64,000 bases of DNA from positions 46,636-110,635 of the forward strand of contig NZ_JAEMEF010000012.1 of NCBI RefSeq assembly GCF_016785945.1, in the 5' to 3' direction. The notes beneath the pieces are model-generated. The model did no database searches, was not told the origin of the DNA, and was given only the letters and a program-made list of their open reading frames with translations. How positions within the stretch are numbered: the stretch's first letter is position 1; each line of letters starts with the position of its first letter. This document shows, one piece after another, positions 38,751 through 48,917 of this stretch. The stretch comes from Olleya sediminilitoris. GTDB taxonomy: Bacteria; Bacteroidota; Bacteroidia; Flavobacteriales; Flavobacteriaceae. Both the position numbers and the translations under genes were made by a program.

Positions 38751-39704
38751 ATGAAAAACAGAGTAACAATCATCCTATTAGTATTAATTGCAACCAGTTG
38801 CGTCTCTCCAAAAGTTTACAAAGAGTTAGAAAGTAGCTATGCAGAATTAAAAAAAGAAAACCGAAATCTAAAAGATGAAAATGCTGATTTATTACTACAA
38901 AAAAATCAAGCATTAAACGACTTGGCACAATTGCAATCTAAATATGATGACGCAGTAAACCGTCGTGATCAATTAGAATCCGATTATACTGTTGCAAAAA
39001 ATAAATACGATACATTAAAAGCCTCTTATGATGCATTGGATGCAAATAGTAGTTCTGCAATAGCAGCAAACACAAAAAAAAATCGAGAACTATTAGCGCA
39101 ATTAGAGGCTAAAGAACAAGCGTTAGCAACCGAAAACACAAGACTAGCACAACTTAAAAAAGAGTTAGAGTCACGCTCACAACGTGTAGCAGACCTAGAA
39201 AGTGTTATAGCAGCAAAAGAAGCCGAAATGACAGCCTTAAAAAACGCTATATCTAGTGCATTAACAGACTTTGAAGGTAAAGGATTAACCGTTGAGCAAC
39301 GTAATGGTAAAGTGTATGTATCCATGGAAAACAAACTATTATTCCAATCAGGTAGTTGGGCAGTTGGGACACAAGGTCGCAAAGCAGTAAAACAACTTGG
39401 TACAGTATTAGGAGATAATCCAGAAATATCAGTGTTAATAGAAGGTCACACAGACAATGCACCATATTCACCAAAAGGTAACATAAGCAATAACTGGGAT
39501 TTATCTACCAAACGTGCTACTGCAATAGTAAATATACTACAAGAAAACAGTAACATAAAAGCCGATAATTTAACAGCAGCAGGACGTGGAGAGTATGCAC
39601 CAATAGCCACAAATACTACAGCAGAAGGAAAAGCTAAAAACCGTCGTATAGAGGTGATATTAACACCAAAACTAGATAAAATCACCAATCTTTTAAATAA
39701 TTAA
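38751..39704 (+). CDS. OmpA-family lipoprotein with coiled-coil stalk
   Basis: A 317-residue lipoprotein (lipobox ATSC, Cys at about residue 17). Residues 25-170 form a coiled coil (KKENRNLKDENADLLLQ, ESRSQRVADLE). The C-terminal OmpA domain, residues about 175-305, has the peptidoglycan-binding motif LIEGHTDNAPY with NNWDLSTKRA and AAGRGEYAP. It should link the outer membrane to peptidoglycan at a distance set by the coiled coil. It follows xth by 17 nt, and a structured intergenic element begins just after its stop. Confidence 0.88.
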   Translation: MKNRVTIILLVLIATSCVSPKVYKELESSYAELKKENRNLKDENADLLLQKNQALNDLAQLQSKYDDAVNRRDQLESDYTVAKNKYDTLKASYDALDANSSSAIAANTKKNRELLAQLEAKEQALATENTRLAQLKKELESRSQRVADLESVIAAKEAEMTALKNAISSALTDFEGKGLTVEQRNGKVYVSMENKLLFQSGSWAVGTQGRKAVKQLGTVLGDNPEISVLIEGHTDNAPYSPKGNISNNWDLSTKRATAIVNILQENSNIKADNLTAAGRGEYAPIATNTTAEGKAKNRRIEVILTPKLDKITNLLNN

Positions 39705-39706
39705 TT

Positions 39707-39795
39707 GGGCGTTACCACAAGGGTCAGGCTATCCGTTATATCTTTTTTTGCCATATATGGCAGCAAAAAAAGGATGCCACTACTATCCTTAACGC
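39707..39795. repeat. Structured Bacteroidota-type intergenic element (GGGCGTT...AACGC)
   Basis: An 89-nt element bounded by GGGCGTTACC (39707-39716) and CCTTAACGC (39787-39795). It contains two related half-sites, GGGTCAGGCTATCC and GGATGCCACTACTATCC, around a central hairpin CTTTTTTTGC / GCAAAAAAAG (39742-39770). No gene overlaps it. From memory, sequences of the form GGGCGTTACC...GGCTATCCGCT...CCTAACGC recur between genes in many Bacteroidota genomes; I cannot verify the family name. Confidence 0.6.
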
Positions 39796-39812
39796 ATAAT
39801 TAGACACACATA

Positions 39813-39853
39813 AAAAAGACCTTTAGTTATAAATAATAACTAAAGGTCTTTTT
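39813..39853. terminator. Bidirectional intrinsic terminator before the aldo/keto reductase gene
   Basis: Arms AAAAAGACCTTTAGTTAT (39813-39830) and ATAACTAAAGGTCTTTTT (about 39836-39853), with a short AT loop. It ends transcription from the OmpA lipoprotein. Confidence 0.85.
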
Positions 39854-39884
39854 ATATTTGTTAAATAACCAAAATTTCAAATCG

Positions 39885-40919
39885 ATGAAATACACAACAC
39901 TACCAAATACAGATATAAAAGTTAGTAAAATTTGTTTAGGCACAATGACCTTCGGAAATCAAAATACCGAAGCACAAGGTCATGCACAATTAGACTATGC
40001 AGTACAACAAGGTGTTAATTTTATTGACACAGCCGAGTTGTACCCAGTACCTGCAACAGCAGAAACATCTGGTAGAACAAGTCAGATTATAGGATCTTGG
40101 TTAAAACATCAAAAAAGAGAAGATTTAGTAATTGCATCTAAAATTGCAGGAACAGGAGATTATACAGCACACATACGTACAACAGGTTTTGCAGCTAATG
40201 CTATAAAAGAAGCTGTAGATTTAGAGCTTAAAAGGCTACAAACAGATTATATAGATTTATATCAATTACATTGGCCAGAACGTCAAACTAATACCTTTGG
40301 TGTTAGGGACTATAGTCACAATCCTAATGATCCTTGGGAAGATAATTTTAAAGAAGTTTTAGAAACCTTAAACGATATTAAAAAACAAGGTAAAATAAGA
40401 GAGATTGGTTTGTCAAACGAAAAAGCTTGGGGAACAATGCGTTATCTAGAAGAATCTAAAAACAATAATCTACCAAGACCAGTTACGATTCAAAACGCCT
40501 ACTCGCTAATAAATCGTGTTTTTGAAGGTGATTTAGCAGAGGTCTCATTAAGAGCGAATATAGGTTTATTGGTATATTCTCCTATGGCATTTGGCGTACT
40601 TTCTGGAAAATATATAAAAGGCACACAGGATGAAAACTCAAGATTAAACTTGTTTCCAAGGTTTGCAAGATACAGTAGTGAGCAATCAACTTTAGCAACA
40701 AAAAAGTATTTAGAATTAGCAGAAAAGCACAATTTGTCTCTAGCTCAAATGGCTTTAGCCTTCGTAAATGAACAGCCATTCGTGACCTCAAATATCATTG
40801 GAGCAACTAGCCTGAATCAGCTAAAAGAGAACATAGATTCTATAAATTTAACATTAAGTAAAGATATATTGCAAGCTATTAATGCAATTCATTGCGTTAT
40901 TCCAAATCCTGCGCCATAA
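39885..40919 (+). CDS. Aldo/keto reductase (Tas-like)
   Basis: NADP-dependent oxidoreductase of 344 residues with a TIM-barrel. The catalytic tetrad is present: Asp and Tyr in FIDTAELYP, Lys in VIASKIAG and His in YQLHWPERQ. The long loop after the His (QTNTFGVRDYSHNPNDPWED) is the mark of the Tas subgroup. I use the ATG at 39885 (MKYTTLPNTDIKVSKICLGTMTFG); the TTG at 39858 in the same frame overlaps the AT-rich leader. The true substrate is unknown. Confidence 0.88.
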   Translation: MKYTTLPNTDIKVSKICLGTMTFGNQNTEAQGHAQLDYAVQQGVNFIDTAELYPVPATAETSGRTSQIIGSWLKHQKREDLVIASKIAGTGDYTAHIRTTGFAANAIKEAVDLELKRLQTDYIDLYQLHWPERQTNTFGVRDYSHNPNDPWEDNFKEVLETLNDIKKQGKIREIGLSNEKAWGTMRYLEESKNNNLPRPVTIQNAYSLINRVFEGDLAEVSLRANIGLLVYSPMAFGVLSGKYIKGTQDENSRLNLFPRFARYSSEQSTLATKKYLELAEKHNLSLAQMALAFVNEQPFVTSNIIGATSLNQLKENIDSINLTLSKDILQAINAIHCVIPNPAP

Positions 40920-41058
40920 GCAATGTAAGCATTTACTTCACTTTTAACACAATTTACCGATGAAAATTGCTTTTTGTCTATAATAATATTTTTAACAGTT
41001 TTACAACACGTTTTTTTTATAGTTTAGGAAATTAATTAACTAACGATTTCTCAAAATA

Positions 41059-44000
41059 ATGAAAAAAACTACGTTCTTTTTAGCGTTGCTATTCCTATTA
41101 GTTGGGTGGCAAGCTAACTCACAAATTTATTTACAAGAAAGCTTTGATACTTCAATACCTGCTTCATGGACAATAACTGATGCAGGAGATGCGACAGGTG
41201 ATTCATGGACCTCAGGTCAACAAGGTACAAGTAGTCTAGATGGTACCAATGCAGCTCTAGTTGATAGTGATGCAGCAGGTAGCGGAACACTTTTACAAGA
41301 GACTCTAACAACACCTGTGTTTGATGCTTCAGCAGCTACAACATTATTTCTAGATTTTGATCAATACTTCAGAAATATTGGTTCTGACACCGGAACTGTT
41401 GAAGTTTGGGACGGAACCGCTTGGGTTGCTGTATTAACTCAAACTGCAAGTGCAGGAGGTTTTAATAGTCCTGATCAGCAACATATAGATATTACTGCTT
41501 ATGCTAATGCAGCAATGCAAGTAAGGTTTATATATGATGATGCAAGTAGTTGGGCTTGGTATTGGTTAGTAGATAATGTTCTTATCTATAATGCAACATG
41601 CCCTAATCCCTCAGCATTAACTGTTGATGCTTTAACTGCGACATCAGTTGATTTATCATGGACAGCTGGTGGTACAGAAACTGCTTGGGAAATTGTTGTG
41701 CAGCCTTCTGGAACAGGAGTGCCAACAGGTTCAGGCACGGGAACACCCACTAACACACCTTACAGTGACAATACATTAAGTCCAGCAACAGATTATGAAG
41801 TCTATGTGAGATCAGACTGCTCTGGTGATTTTAGTGTATGGTCAGGTCCAATTTCATTTACTACAGATTGTGATATATTTACTCCAGATTATTTACAAGA
41901 TTTTACTACAATTCCGGCTAATTGTTGGGAAGTGGCAGATAGTGGAGATGCAACAACAGGACCTAGTGATATTGGTACATCATCATGGACTACTGATGGG
42001 TATTTAAATAATGGTACTACTGGCGCCTATAAAATTAATCTTTGGGTAGCATCAAAAAGTGATTGGTTATTAACTCCAGAATTTGATTTAACAGGAGACC
42101 CTTTTCAAGTTGAATTTGATTTAGGAGTAATGACATTTGGAAGTACTACTACAGCAGGGACTTTAGGGTCTGATGATATTGTTGAGTTAATGATAACAAC
42201 AGATTCTGGTACGACTTGGACTGTATTACAATCATTTGACGCTTCAACAGTATTTACGTCTGCTGGCATGCATGTGGTTGAAAATTTATCGACATATTCA
42301 GGAGCAACTGCTCAGTTTAGTATAAGAGCATCAGAAGGTGTTATTGATGACCCAACCGACAATGATGTTTTTGTAGATAATTTTCAAGTAAGATCTGTGC
42401 CTTCTTGTTCAGACCCTTTATCTATAGTAGCAATAGCAACAGGAGATACAACTGCGGACATCACTTGGGATGCTGGTGGAACAGAAACAGAATGGCAAGT
42501 TTGGGTACAAACTGCTGGAACAGGAGAACCTACAACAGATGGAGTAGTTACTACAGCTAATAATCCTTATTCTGTAATAAACTTAACGCCAAGTACTGCT
42601 TATGAAGTATACGTTAGATCTAATTGCGGAGTAGATGGATATAGTGCTTGGGTTGGACCTGTTAACTTTACAACACTAAATACACCTCCTCCAGCTCCTG
42701 TAGGAGTAGCTTGTGCTGCAGGTAGCTCCACATTTATATTTACTGAAGATTTTGGTAATGATACTAATTACGTGCCGTCAGGATGGACAGGTACTGCATT
42801 TACAGATACTAATGGAGATTGGGATATCACTACAGAAAGTGCTAATTCATCTTCAACAGGACCAGACATTACATGGGACGGCAATCCAGGAACCCATTTA
42901 GAATATGAAGGTTCTGGTAATACAACAAATGTAGCCTCTGCAATTACACCTGCAATAGATTTATCTTCAGCATTGGATGGAGCAGAGTTGTCATTCTACA
43001 TGCATGCTTTTGGTGGTGATATGGGAACATTAAATATTGGTGTAAGCACTTCACAAACTGGACCTTTTACCTCTGAATATATTTGGACAGGTGATTATCA
43101 ATCTACAGCAGATGAAGCTTGGGTGCCAATTGGTGTAAATTTAGATGCCTATTTAGGGCAAGTTATATATATTGAAATTAGCTATGTTGGAACAGGTGAT
43201 ACCTGGGAAAGTGATATGGCTATTGATCAAGTACGTGTTGAAGCTTGCGGGACATTTTGTATTGCTCCAACTGCTATTACAGTAACATCTATTACAGAAA
43301 CATCAGCAGATATTTCTTGGACACCAAGTGGTTCTGAAACAGAATGGAATTATGTACTACAACCTGCTGGAACTGGTGTCCCAACTTCAGGAACAACTGT
43401 TACAACTACAACAATTTCAGAAATAGGATTAAATCCAGCAACAGATTATGAGGTTTACGTTCAGTCTATTTGTGGTACTGATACAAGTACTTGGGCTGGA
43501 CCATTTAATTTTTCAACATTACTTCAATTTAACTTCACTTTTGATTGTGCTACAGATGGACCTCAAACAATTGATTATTGTTATGATAGTAGTGATACAA
43601 ATGTGTTTACATTTTCTTCTACAGATGGAACACCTTTAAACTTAACTATTAATGCAGGTCAAGTTGAAAATAATTTTGATGAAGTTGTTGTATTAGATTC
43701 TGATGGAATTACTAATTTAAATGCGGTTACACCTTATGGTAATGCAGGTCAAATTGGAGGATTAACCTTTCAATCTACAGGAGATACAATTTCATTTGCA
43801 ATAGAATCTGATGGAAGTGTTAGTTGTCAAAGTAGTGGATATACTTCTGTAAACTTAACAGTTACATGTGCTACATGTATCAATCCAACAGCAACTTTTG
43901 TTGTGGTTGACGATTGTGATAATGGGGATCAATTTTTAGTTGATGTTGACATCACTTCATTAGGTGATGCAACGTCTTTATTAATTGAGGATAATCAAGG

Positions 44001-45828
44001 TACGACTCCTGTTAGTGTTACTACAACAGGTGTTCAGCAATTTGGACCTTATCCATTTAATGTTGATGTTCAGTTTTCAGTCTCAAATGAGCAAGACGCT
44101 AACTGTATAATTAATAGTGATTTAATTTCACTCGCAGCTTGTCCTCCAGTAAACGACAATCCATGTAATGCGACAGTCGCCTCAGTAAATGCAGATGAAA
44201 CTTGTACAATAGTTAATGCTGGTACTTTGTTGGAAGCTACAGATTCTGGTGTGCCAAGTGGGTCCTGTTCTACTAGTACAGATGATGACGTTTGGTATGA
44301 ATTTACTGCTTTAGGTGACCAACAAATCATTCAAATTCAAAATGTTGTTGGAGGGTTTAATGTTGATCATGCAGTCTACGAGGGTACAGATTGTAACAAT
44401 TTAACAGAACTTTACTGTACAACAGATGATAACAGTTTGACGCCATCTTTAACCGTTGGTAATACTTATTATATTAGAGTGTTTTCTGCAGGAACAACAG
44501 CAACTACAATAACTTTTGACCTATGTATTCAAACATTGGGTGTGCCAACTTATTGTACAGATGCATTGCCAATATGTGCTGATCCTACAATTTTCTATCC
44601 TAGTATAGTAGGAGATCAAGTTGCTCCACCTTATATTGATTACGATTGTTTAGGAAGTCAACCAGATCCACAATGGAATACAATTCAATTTGATGATCCA
44701 GGAGATTATGTTTTCCAATTAGCACAAACAAATGCTAGTGGAACAGGTTTAGATATAGACTTTTTAGTTTGGGGACCATTTACAGGGCAAGACTCTGGAT
44801 GTTTTGAATTGTTGCCTTCAAGTATTGCAGACTGTAGTTTTTCTGCTACAGCAACTGAAACAATCACATTATCTAATGTGCCAGCTAACTCAACTTATAT
44901 TATATTAATAACCAACTATTCTCAAGAGTCTGGTACCTATGTTTTTACTCAAGAATCAGGCCCTTTAGATGGAACTAATTGTGATGTTGTTTGCGACGTT
45001 GCATTAGATTATGATGGTATTGCAATTGAGCAAGGTGCTACTGCAGCAGAAGGTTATAGCGATGATATTAATTTATGTGGATATACATCTGTTACTTTAA
45101 CTGCAGAAACTGCTTATGCTGTGGATAGTTATGATTGGTATGTAAATAATATTTACCAAGATGGAGTTACAGGATCGACATTTGAAGCAACTGAATCTGG
45201 GCAGTACATGGTTATTGTTGGAGGTGGAATTTGTGATGATTTTACATCATCATTAATAACAACAATTAATTTCTTAGATAGTTCAACAGCAAATCAAGCT
45301 TCTGATTTAGAGGTTTGTGATAACGGTTCAGGTAGTGGTGTTTTTGATTTAGAAAGCCAAACAGAAACAATTTTGGGAGCACAAGATCCAGCTGAATTTA
45401 TTGTTACTTATCATGAAACTTTATCGGATGCACAATTAGGTGTCGATGCTATAATTTCTGAGTATACAGCTACTCATGGTACTACTGTTTTTGTCAGAGT
45501 TGAGGATGTTGATGCAGTAGGATCTAATTCTGGTTGTGCTTCAACTAATACTAGTTTTAATTTATTATTAGAAACTTGTATCATACCTCAAGGTATTTCA
45601 CCAAATAATGATGGGTATAATGATGCTTTTGATTTAAGTAGTTTTGATGTTCAAAGTTTAGAGATTTTTAATCGTAATGGACGTAAAGTATACTCTAAAA
45701 CTAATTATACAAACCAATGGGAAGGACAATCTGATAACGGAGATATGCTACCAGTAGGAACATATTACTATGTTATGAAGTACCAAGGTACCAAAACAAA
45801 AGCCGCATGGGTATATTTAAACAGATAA
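41059..45828 (+). CDS. T9SS-secreted multidomain adhesin with CHU_C sorting domain
   Basis: A 1589-residue cell-surface protein. Signal peptide at residues 1-21 (cleavage near NSQIY). Three jelly-roll/MAM-like domains start near residues 24, 270 and 550 (ESFDTSIPASW, DFTTIPANCWEV, EDFGNDTNYVPSGW), each followed by an FN3 domain near residues 180, 450 and 730 with SVDLSWTAGGTETAWE and PATDYEVYVRS-type motifs. A Cys-rich middle part follows. The C terminus from about residue 1506 (IIPQGISPNNDGYNDAFDL ... LEIFNRNGRKVYS) is the CHU_C/type B gliding-associated sorting domain, so export by the type IX system and SprF-type attachment is expected. It sits directly upstream of a SprF-like gene. Confidence 0.93.
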   Translation: MKKTTFFLALLFLLVGWQANSQIYLQESFDTSIPASWTITDAGDATGDSWTSGQQGTSSLDGTNAALVDSDAAGSGTLLQETLTTPVFDASAATTLFLDFDQYFRNIGSDTGTVEVWDGTAWVAVLTQTASAGGFNSPDQQHIDITAYANAAMQVRFIYDDASSWAWYWLVDNVLIYNATCPNPSALTVDALTATSVDLSWTAGGTETAWEIVVQPSGTGVPTGSGTGTPTNTPYSDNTLSPATDYEVYVRSDCSGDFSVWSGPISFTTDCDIFTPDYLQDFTTIPANCWEVADSGDATTGPSDIGTSSWTTDGYLNNGTTGAYKINLWVASKSDWLLTPEFDLTGDPFQVEFDLGVMTFGSTTTAGTLGSDDIVELMITTDSGTTWTVLQSFDASTVFTSAGMHVVENLSTYSGATAQFSIRASEGVIDDPTDNDVFVDNFQVRSVPSCSDPLSIVAIATGDTTADITWDAGGTETEWQVWVQTAGTGEPTTDGVVTTANNPYSVINLTPSTAYEVYVRSNCGVDGYSAWVGPVNFTTLNTPPPAPVGVACAAGSSTFIFTEDFGNDTNYVPSGWTGTAFTDTNGDWDITTESANSSSTGPDITWDGNPGTHLEYEGSGNTTNVASAITPAIDLSSALDGAELSFYMHAFGGDMGTLNIGVSTSQTGPFTSEYIWTGDYQSTADEAWVPIGVNLDAYLGQVIYIEISYVGTGDTWESDMAIDQVRVEACGTFCIAPTAITVTSITETSADISWTPSGSETEWNYVLQPAGTGVPTSGTTVTTTTISEIGLNPATDYEVYVQSICGTDTSTWAGPFNFSTLLQFNFTFDCATDGPQTIDYCYDSSDTNVFTFSSTDGTPLNLTINAGQVENNFDEVVVLDSDGITNLNAVTPYGNAGQIGGLTFQSTGDTISFAIESDGSVSCQSSGYTSVNLTVTCATCINPTATFVVVDDCDNGDQFLVDVDITSLGDATSLLIEDNQGTTPVSVTTTGVQQFGPYPFNVDVQFSVSNEQDANCIINSDLISLAACPPVNDNPCNATVASVNADETCTIVNAGTLLEATDSGVPSGSCSTSTDDDVWYEFTALGDQQIIQIQNVVGGFNVDHAVYEGTDCNNLTELYCTTDDNSLTPSLTVGNTYYIRVFSAGTTATTITFDLCIQTLGVPTYCTDALPICADPTIFYPSIVGDQVAPPYIDYDCLGSQPDPQWNTIQFDDPGDYVFQLAQTNASGTGLDIDFLVWGPFTGQDSGCFELLPSSIADCSFSATATETITLSNVPANSTYIILITNYSQESGTYVFTQESGPLDGTNCDVVCDVALDYDGIAIEQGATAAEGYSDDINLCGYTSVTLTAETAYAVDSYDWYVNNIYQDGVTGSTFEATESGQYMVIVGGGICDDFTSSLITTINFLDSSTANQASDLEVCDNGSGSGVFDLESQTETILGAQDPAEFIVTYHETLSDAQLGVDAIISEYTATHGTTVFVRVEDVDAVGSNSGCASTNTSFNLLLETCIIPQGISPNNDGYNDAFDLSSFDVQSLEIFNRNGRKVYSKTNYTNQWEGQSDNGDMLPVGTYYYVMKYQGTKTKAAWVYLNR

Positions 45829-45855
45829 ACTAACTAGAAAACAAAAAAACAACAG

Positions 45856-46761
45856 ATGAAAAAAATAGTATATATTGTATTCCTAGTGTTTATAGGTGTA
45901 CAAGCCCAACAAGATCCACAATATACACAGTATATGTATAACATGAATGTGGTAAACCCAGCCTACGCAGGCTCAACAGAAAGTGTATCAATAGGTGCAC
46001 TTTACAGAAGTCAATGGGTTGGTTTAGAAGGTGCGCCAACAACAGGTACTCTAGCTATACATTCTCCAGTAGGAAGCAATGTAGGATTAGGTTTCTCTTT
46101 AATTAGTGATGAAGTTGGACCTGTACAAGAAACCAATGCTTATGTAGATTTCTCGTACACAATACCAGTAGGAAACACAACTAAATTGGCTTTTGGATTA
46201 AAAGCAGGAGCAACCTTTCATGATATTGGATTAACAGGATTAGAACTTACAGATCCAGACGATCCATTTTTCTCAGAGAATATAAATGAGACGACACCAA
46301 ATATTGGAGCAGGATTATATTTTTATAAGCCAAGTAAGTATTACATCTCAGCCTCTATGCCAAACATATTAAGTTCGGTACATTTAGATGCTAATGGTTA
46401 CAAAATAGGATCAGAAACACAACACTTTTTTGGAGCAGCAGGATACGTATTTGATTTATCAGAAAACTTTAAGCTAAAGCCACACGCTTTAGCTAAAGTT
46501 GCTTTTGATGCACCAGTAAGTTTTGATGTCAATTTAAACCTGTTTATGTATGATGTTGTAGAAGTAGGAGCAGGTTACCGTTTAGACGATTCTTTTAGTG
46601 GTATGATTAACTTTTTAGTTGCACAAAATTTAAGAATAGGTTATGCTTATGACAGTATCCAATCACAATTAGATGTTGTAACCAATTCTTCACATGAGAT
46701 TTTTATCAATTTTGATATTAATTTACCAAGAAAAGTATCACGTTCACCACGTTATTTCTAA
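45856..46761 (+). CDS. PorP/SprF-family outer-membrane protein
   Basis: A 301-residue outer-membrane barrel of the PorP/SprF family that helps type IX cargo with a CHU_C domain reach or stay on the surface. Signal peptide up to VQAQQ; the family start DPQYTQYMYNMNVVNPAYAGS follows at once, and repeated glycine/aromatic strands run to the C terminus. It lies 28 nt after the adhesin gene and 22 nt before the OmpA-TPR gene, the usual order for such surface modules. Confidence 0.93.
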   Translation: MKKIVYIVFLVFIGVQAQQDPQYTQYMYNMNVVNPAYAGSTESVSIGALYRSQWVGLEGAPTTGTLAIHSPVGSNVGLGFSLISDEVGPVQETNAYVDFSYTIPVGNTTKLAFGLKAGATFHDIGLTGLELTDPDDPFFSENINETTPNIGAGLYFYKPSKYYISASMPNILSSVHLDANGYKIGSETQHFFGAAGYVFDLSENFKLKPHALAKVAFDAPVSFDVNLNLFMYDVVEVGAGYRLDDSFSGMINFLVAQNLRIGYAYDSIQSQLDVVTNSSHEIFINFDINLPRKVSRSPRYF

Positions 46762-46782
46762 TCCATTAAGTTAACCAAGACA

Positions 46783-48690
46783 ATGAAAAAAATACAACTA
46801 TTTATATGCGCTATCTTATTAAGCAGCACTTGTGTGTTTGCTCAAAGTGATGCGACCAAAAAAGCCGATAAATATTTTCAAAAATTAGAATTTGTAGATG
46901 CAATAAAGGCCTACAATAATTTAGTAGAAAAAGGTGAAGGAAACGCTTATGTGTACTCTCAATTAGCCGAAGCAAACTATAACACTTTTAATACTGTTGA
47001 AGCCGAGAAATGGTATGCAAAAGCATTAGAAACAGGAGCTTCAAAACCAGAAATGCTTTACAAGTATTCTGAAATGCTAAAAGCTAACGGTAAATATGAT
47101 GCTTCAAATACACAGATGAAAAAGTTTGCCTCTATGTATCCTAGCAATGATAAGGCAGTTGCCTACAATGCTAATCCTAATTATTTAGATGATATTTTAA
47201 AAACGGAAGAAAAATTTACAGTAAAAAATTTAGATATTAACACAGTAGCTTCAGATTTTGGAGGTACTTTTAAAAATGGAGTTCTATATATTTCATCTTC
47301 TAGAAATGACTCTAGACGTAATTACGGTTGGAATGATCAACCATATTTAGATATTTATCAATTAAATAAGTCTGAAGATGGTAGTTTTTCTGAAGCAAAT
47401 TTAATTTCAGGTAAGATAAATACAAAACACCATGAAGGTGTTGTTTCTGTTACACCTGATGGTAATACGTTATATTTTTCTAGAGAAAGTTTTTTTGAGA
47501 ATATGTATGAAAAGCTAGAGGGTGATAATACGAAAATTAGTGTTTTACAGTTGTTTGAAGCTACTAAAGATGGTGATTCTTGGACTAATGTTCAGTCATT
47601 AAACATTAATACAAATAGTTATTCTGTTAAAAACCCTTCTGTTAGTAAGGATGGTAAAACATTATATTTTGCTTCTGACATGCCAGGTGGTTTTGGTAAA
47701 TATGATATTTACAAAGCAACTATTCAATCTGATGGTATGCTTGGCGAACCTGAAAATTTAGGTGATAAAATTAATACTTCAGGTCAAGAAATGTTCCCAT
47801 ATGCTGGAGACGATGAGTATTTTTATTTCTCTTCTAATGGTCATTTAGGTTTAGGTAATTTAGATGTTTTTTATACTGAATACACAGGTAATACTGTTGT
47901 GAAGAATATTGGAGCTCCAATAAATAGTAAAGCAGATGATTTTGCTTTTACTATAGATGAAGATAAAAATGGTTACGTTTCTTCTAATCGTGAAGGAGGT
48001 AAAGGAAGTGATGATATTTATGCTATCAAAGAAATTAAGCCTTTATGTCAAGTTGATATGATCGTTACAGTTGAAAACGCTGAAACAGGAGAGGTTTTAT
48101 CAAATTCTGAAGTAACTTTATATGATTCTACAGGTTCTGTTTTAGCTACTCAAACAACAAACGCAGCTGGTGTAGCTACATTTACTACTGATTGTGAGAT
48201 AGAGACTAGTCTTAAAATTACTAAATCTGAATTTGAAGATAATTCTGTTACAGTTAGCGGTACTAGAAATGAAAAACAAAATGTAAGTGTAGACTTAACA
48301 CCTATCAAGAAAATTATTATAGCTGATAAAGTGGTGTTAGATCCAATTTATTTTGAATTTGATAAATCTGATATCACTCCTCAGGGAGCTTTAGAATTAG
48401 ACAAGTTAGTTTTAGTGATGACTAAGTATCCAGAAATGGTAATTTATGCTACTTCTCATACAGATAGTAGAGGTAAGGATAGTTACAATTTAAGTTTATC
48501 AGATAGAAGAGCTAAGTCTACTGTAGCTTATGTTGTATCAAAAGGAATTGATCAAAGTAGAATAAGTGGTGATGGAAAAGGAGAGACAGAACATTTAGTG
48601 GATTGTAAATCTAAATGTACAGAAGAAGAACACCAATTAAACCGTAGATCTGAGTTTACTATAGTTAGTGGTGGCCCAGAACAACAATAG
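46783..48690 (+). CDS. OmpA/TPR/PD40 protein of the T9SS surface module (PorE-like)
   Basis: A 635-residue exported protein (signal peptide ending VFAQSD). Residues 22-125 are TPR-like (AIKAYNNLVEKGEGNAYVYSQ). A six-bladed PD40-type propeller with WD40-like repeats spans about 140-420 (FGGTFKNGVLYISSSR, VSVTPDGNTLYFSRE, PSVSKDGKTLYFASD). A carboxypeptidase-regulatory-like domain follows (ETGEVLSNSEVTLYD), then an OmpA domain with YATSHTDSRG. This architecture matches the protein that links type IX export components to peptidoglycan and usually accompanies SprF genes. A terminator closes the module. Confidence 0.9.
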   Translation: MKKIQLFICAILLSSTCVFAQSDATKKADKYFQKLEFVDAIKAYNNLVEKGEGNAYVYSQLAEANYNTFNTVEAEKWYAKALETGASKPEMLYKYSEMLKANGKYDASNTQMKKFASMYPSNDKAVAYNANPNYLDDILKTEEKFTVKNLDINTVASDFGGTFKNGVLYISSSRNDSRRNYGWNDQPYLDIYQLNKSEDGSFSEANLISGKINTKHHEGVVSVTPDGNTLYFSRESFFENMYEKLEGDNTKISVLQLFEATKDGDSWTNVQSLNINTNSYSVKNPSVSKDGKTLYFASDMPGGFGKYDIYKATIQSDGMLGEPENLGDKINTSGQEMFPYAGDDEYFYFSSNGHLGLGNLDVFYTEYTGNTVVKNIGAPINSKADDFAFTIDEDKNGYVSSNREGGKGSDDIYAIKEIKPLCQVDMIVTVENAETGEVLSNSEVTLYDSTGSVLATQTTNAAGVATFTTDCEIETSLKITKSEFEDNSVTVSGTRNEKQNVSVDLTPIKKIIIADKVVLDPIYFEFDKSDITPQGALELDKLVLVMTKYPEMVIYATSHTDSRGKDSYNLSLSDRRAKSTVAYVVSKGIDQSRISGDGKGETEHLVDCKSKCTEEEHQLNRRSEFTIVSGGPEQQ

Positions 48691-48723
48691 ATTATAGATT
48701 TAACAACCAAACCAAAAACCAAA

Positions 48724-48754
48724 AAAATAGCCTTACAATTTGTAAGGCTATTTT
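48724..48754 (+). terminator. Intrinsic terminator of the adhesin-SprF-OmpA module
   Basis: Arms AAAATAGCCTTACAA (48724-48738) and TTGTAAGGCTATTTT (48740-48754), followed by T-rich sequence, 34 nt after the stop. Confidence 0.85.
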
Positions 48755-48880
48755 ATTTTTTGGCATTCTCTGTATGATATTTAATATCACTTAAATTCAA
48801 TTGTCTATCTATCGTTCAAAAATAATTTAAAGTAGCTTAAATAGTTTAATTTGATGTTTAAAACTAGTTTTTTAGGCATA

Positions 48881-48917
48881 AAAAAAAGCCTAACTATTAT
48901 ATAGTAGGCTTTTTTTA
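48881..48917. terminator. Terminator of the RNase G gene
   Basis: Arms AAAAAGCCTA (from 48883) and TAGGCTTTTTTT (to 48916), with an imperfect AT middle (CTATTATATAG). It borders the minus-strand stop at 48918. The 48755-48880 interval contains AT-rich sequence without a gene. Confidence 0.8.

Noticed and set aside
41114..44330. Frames overlapping the adhesin gene on both strands
   Set aside because: Shadows caused by Thr/Ser/Gly-rich repeats in a 1589-codon gene with clear domains.
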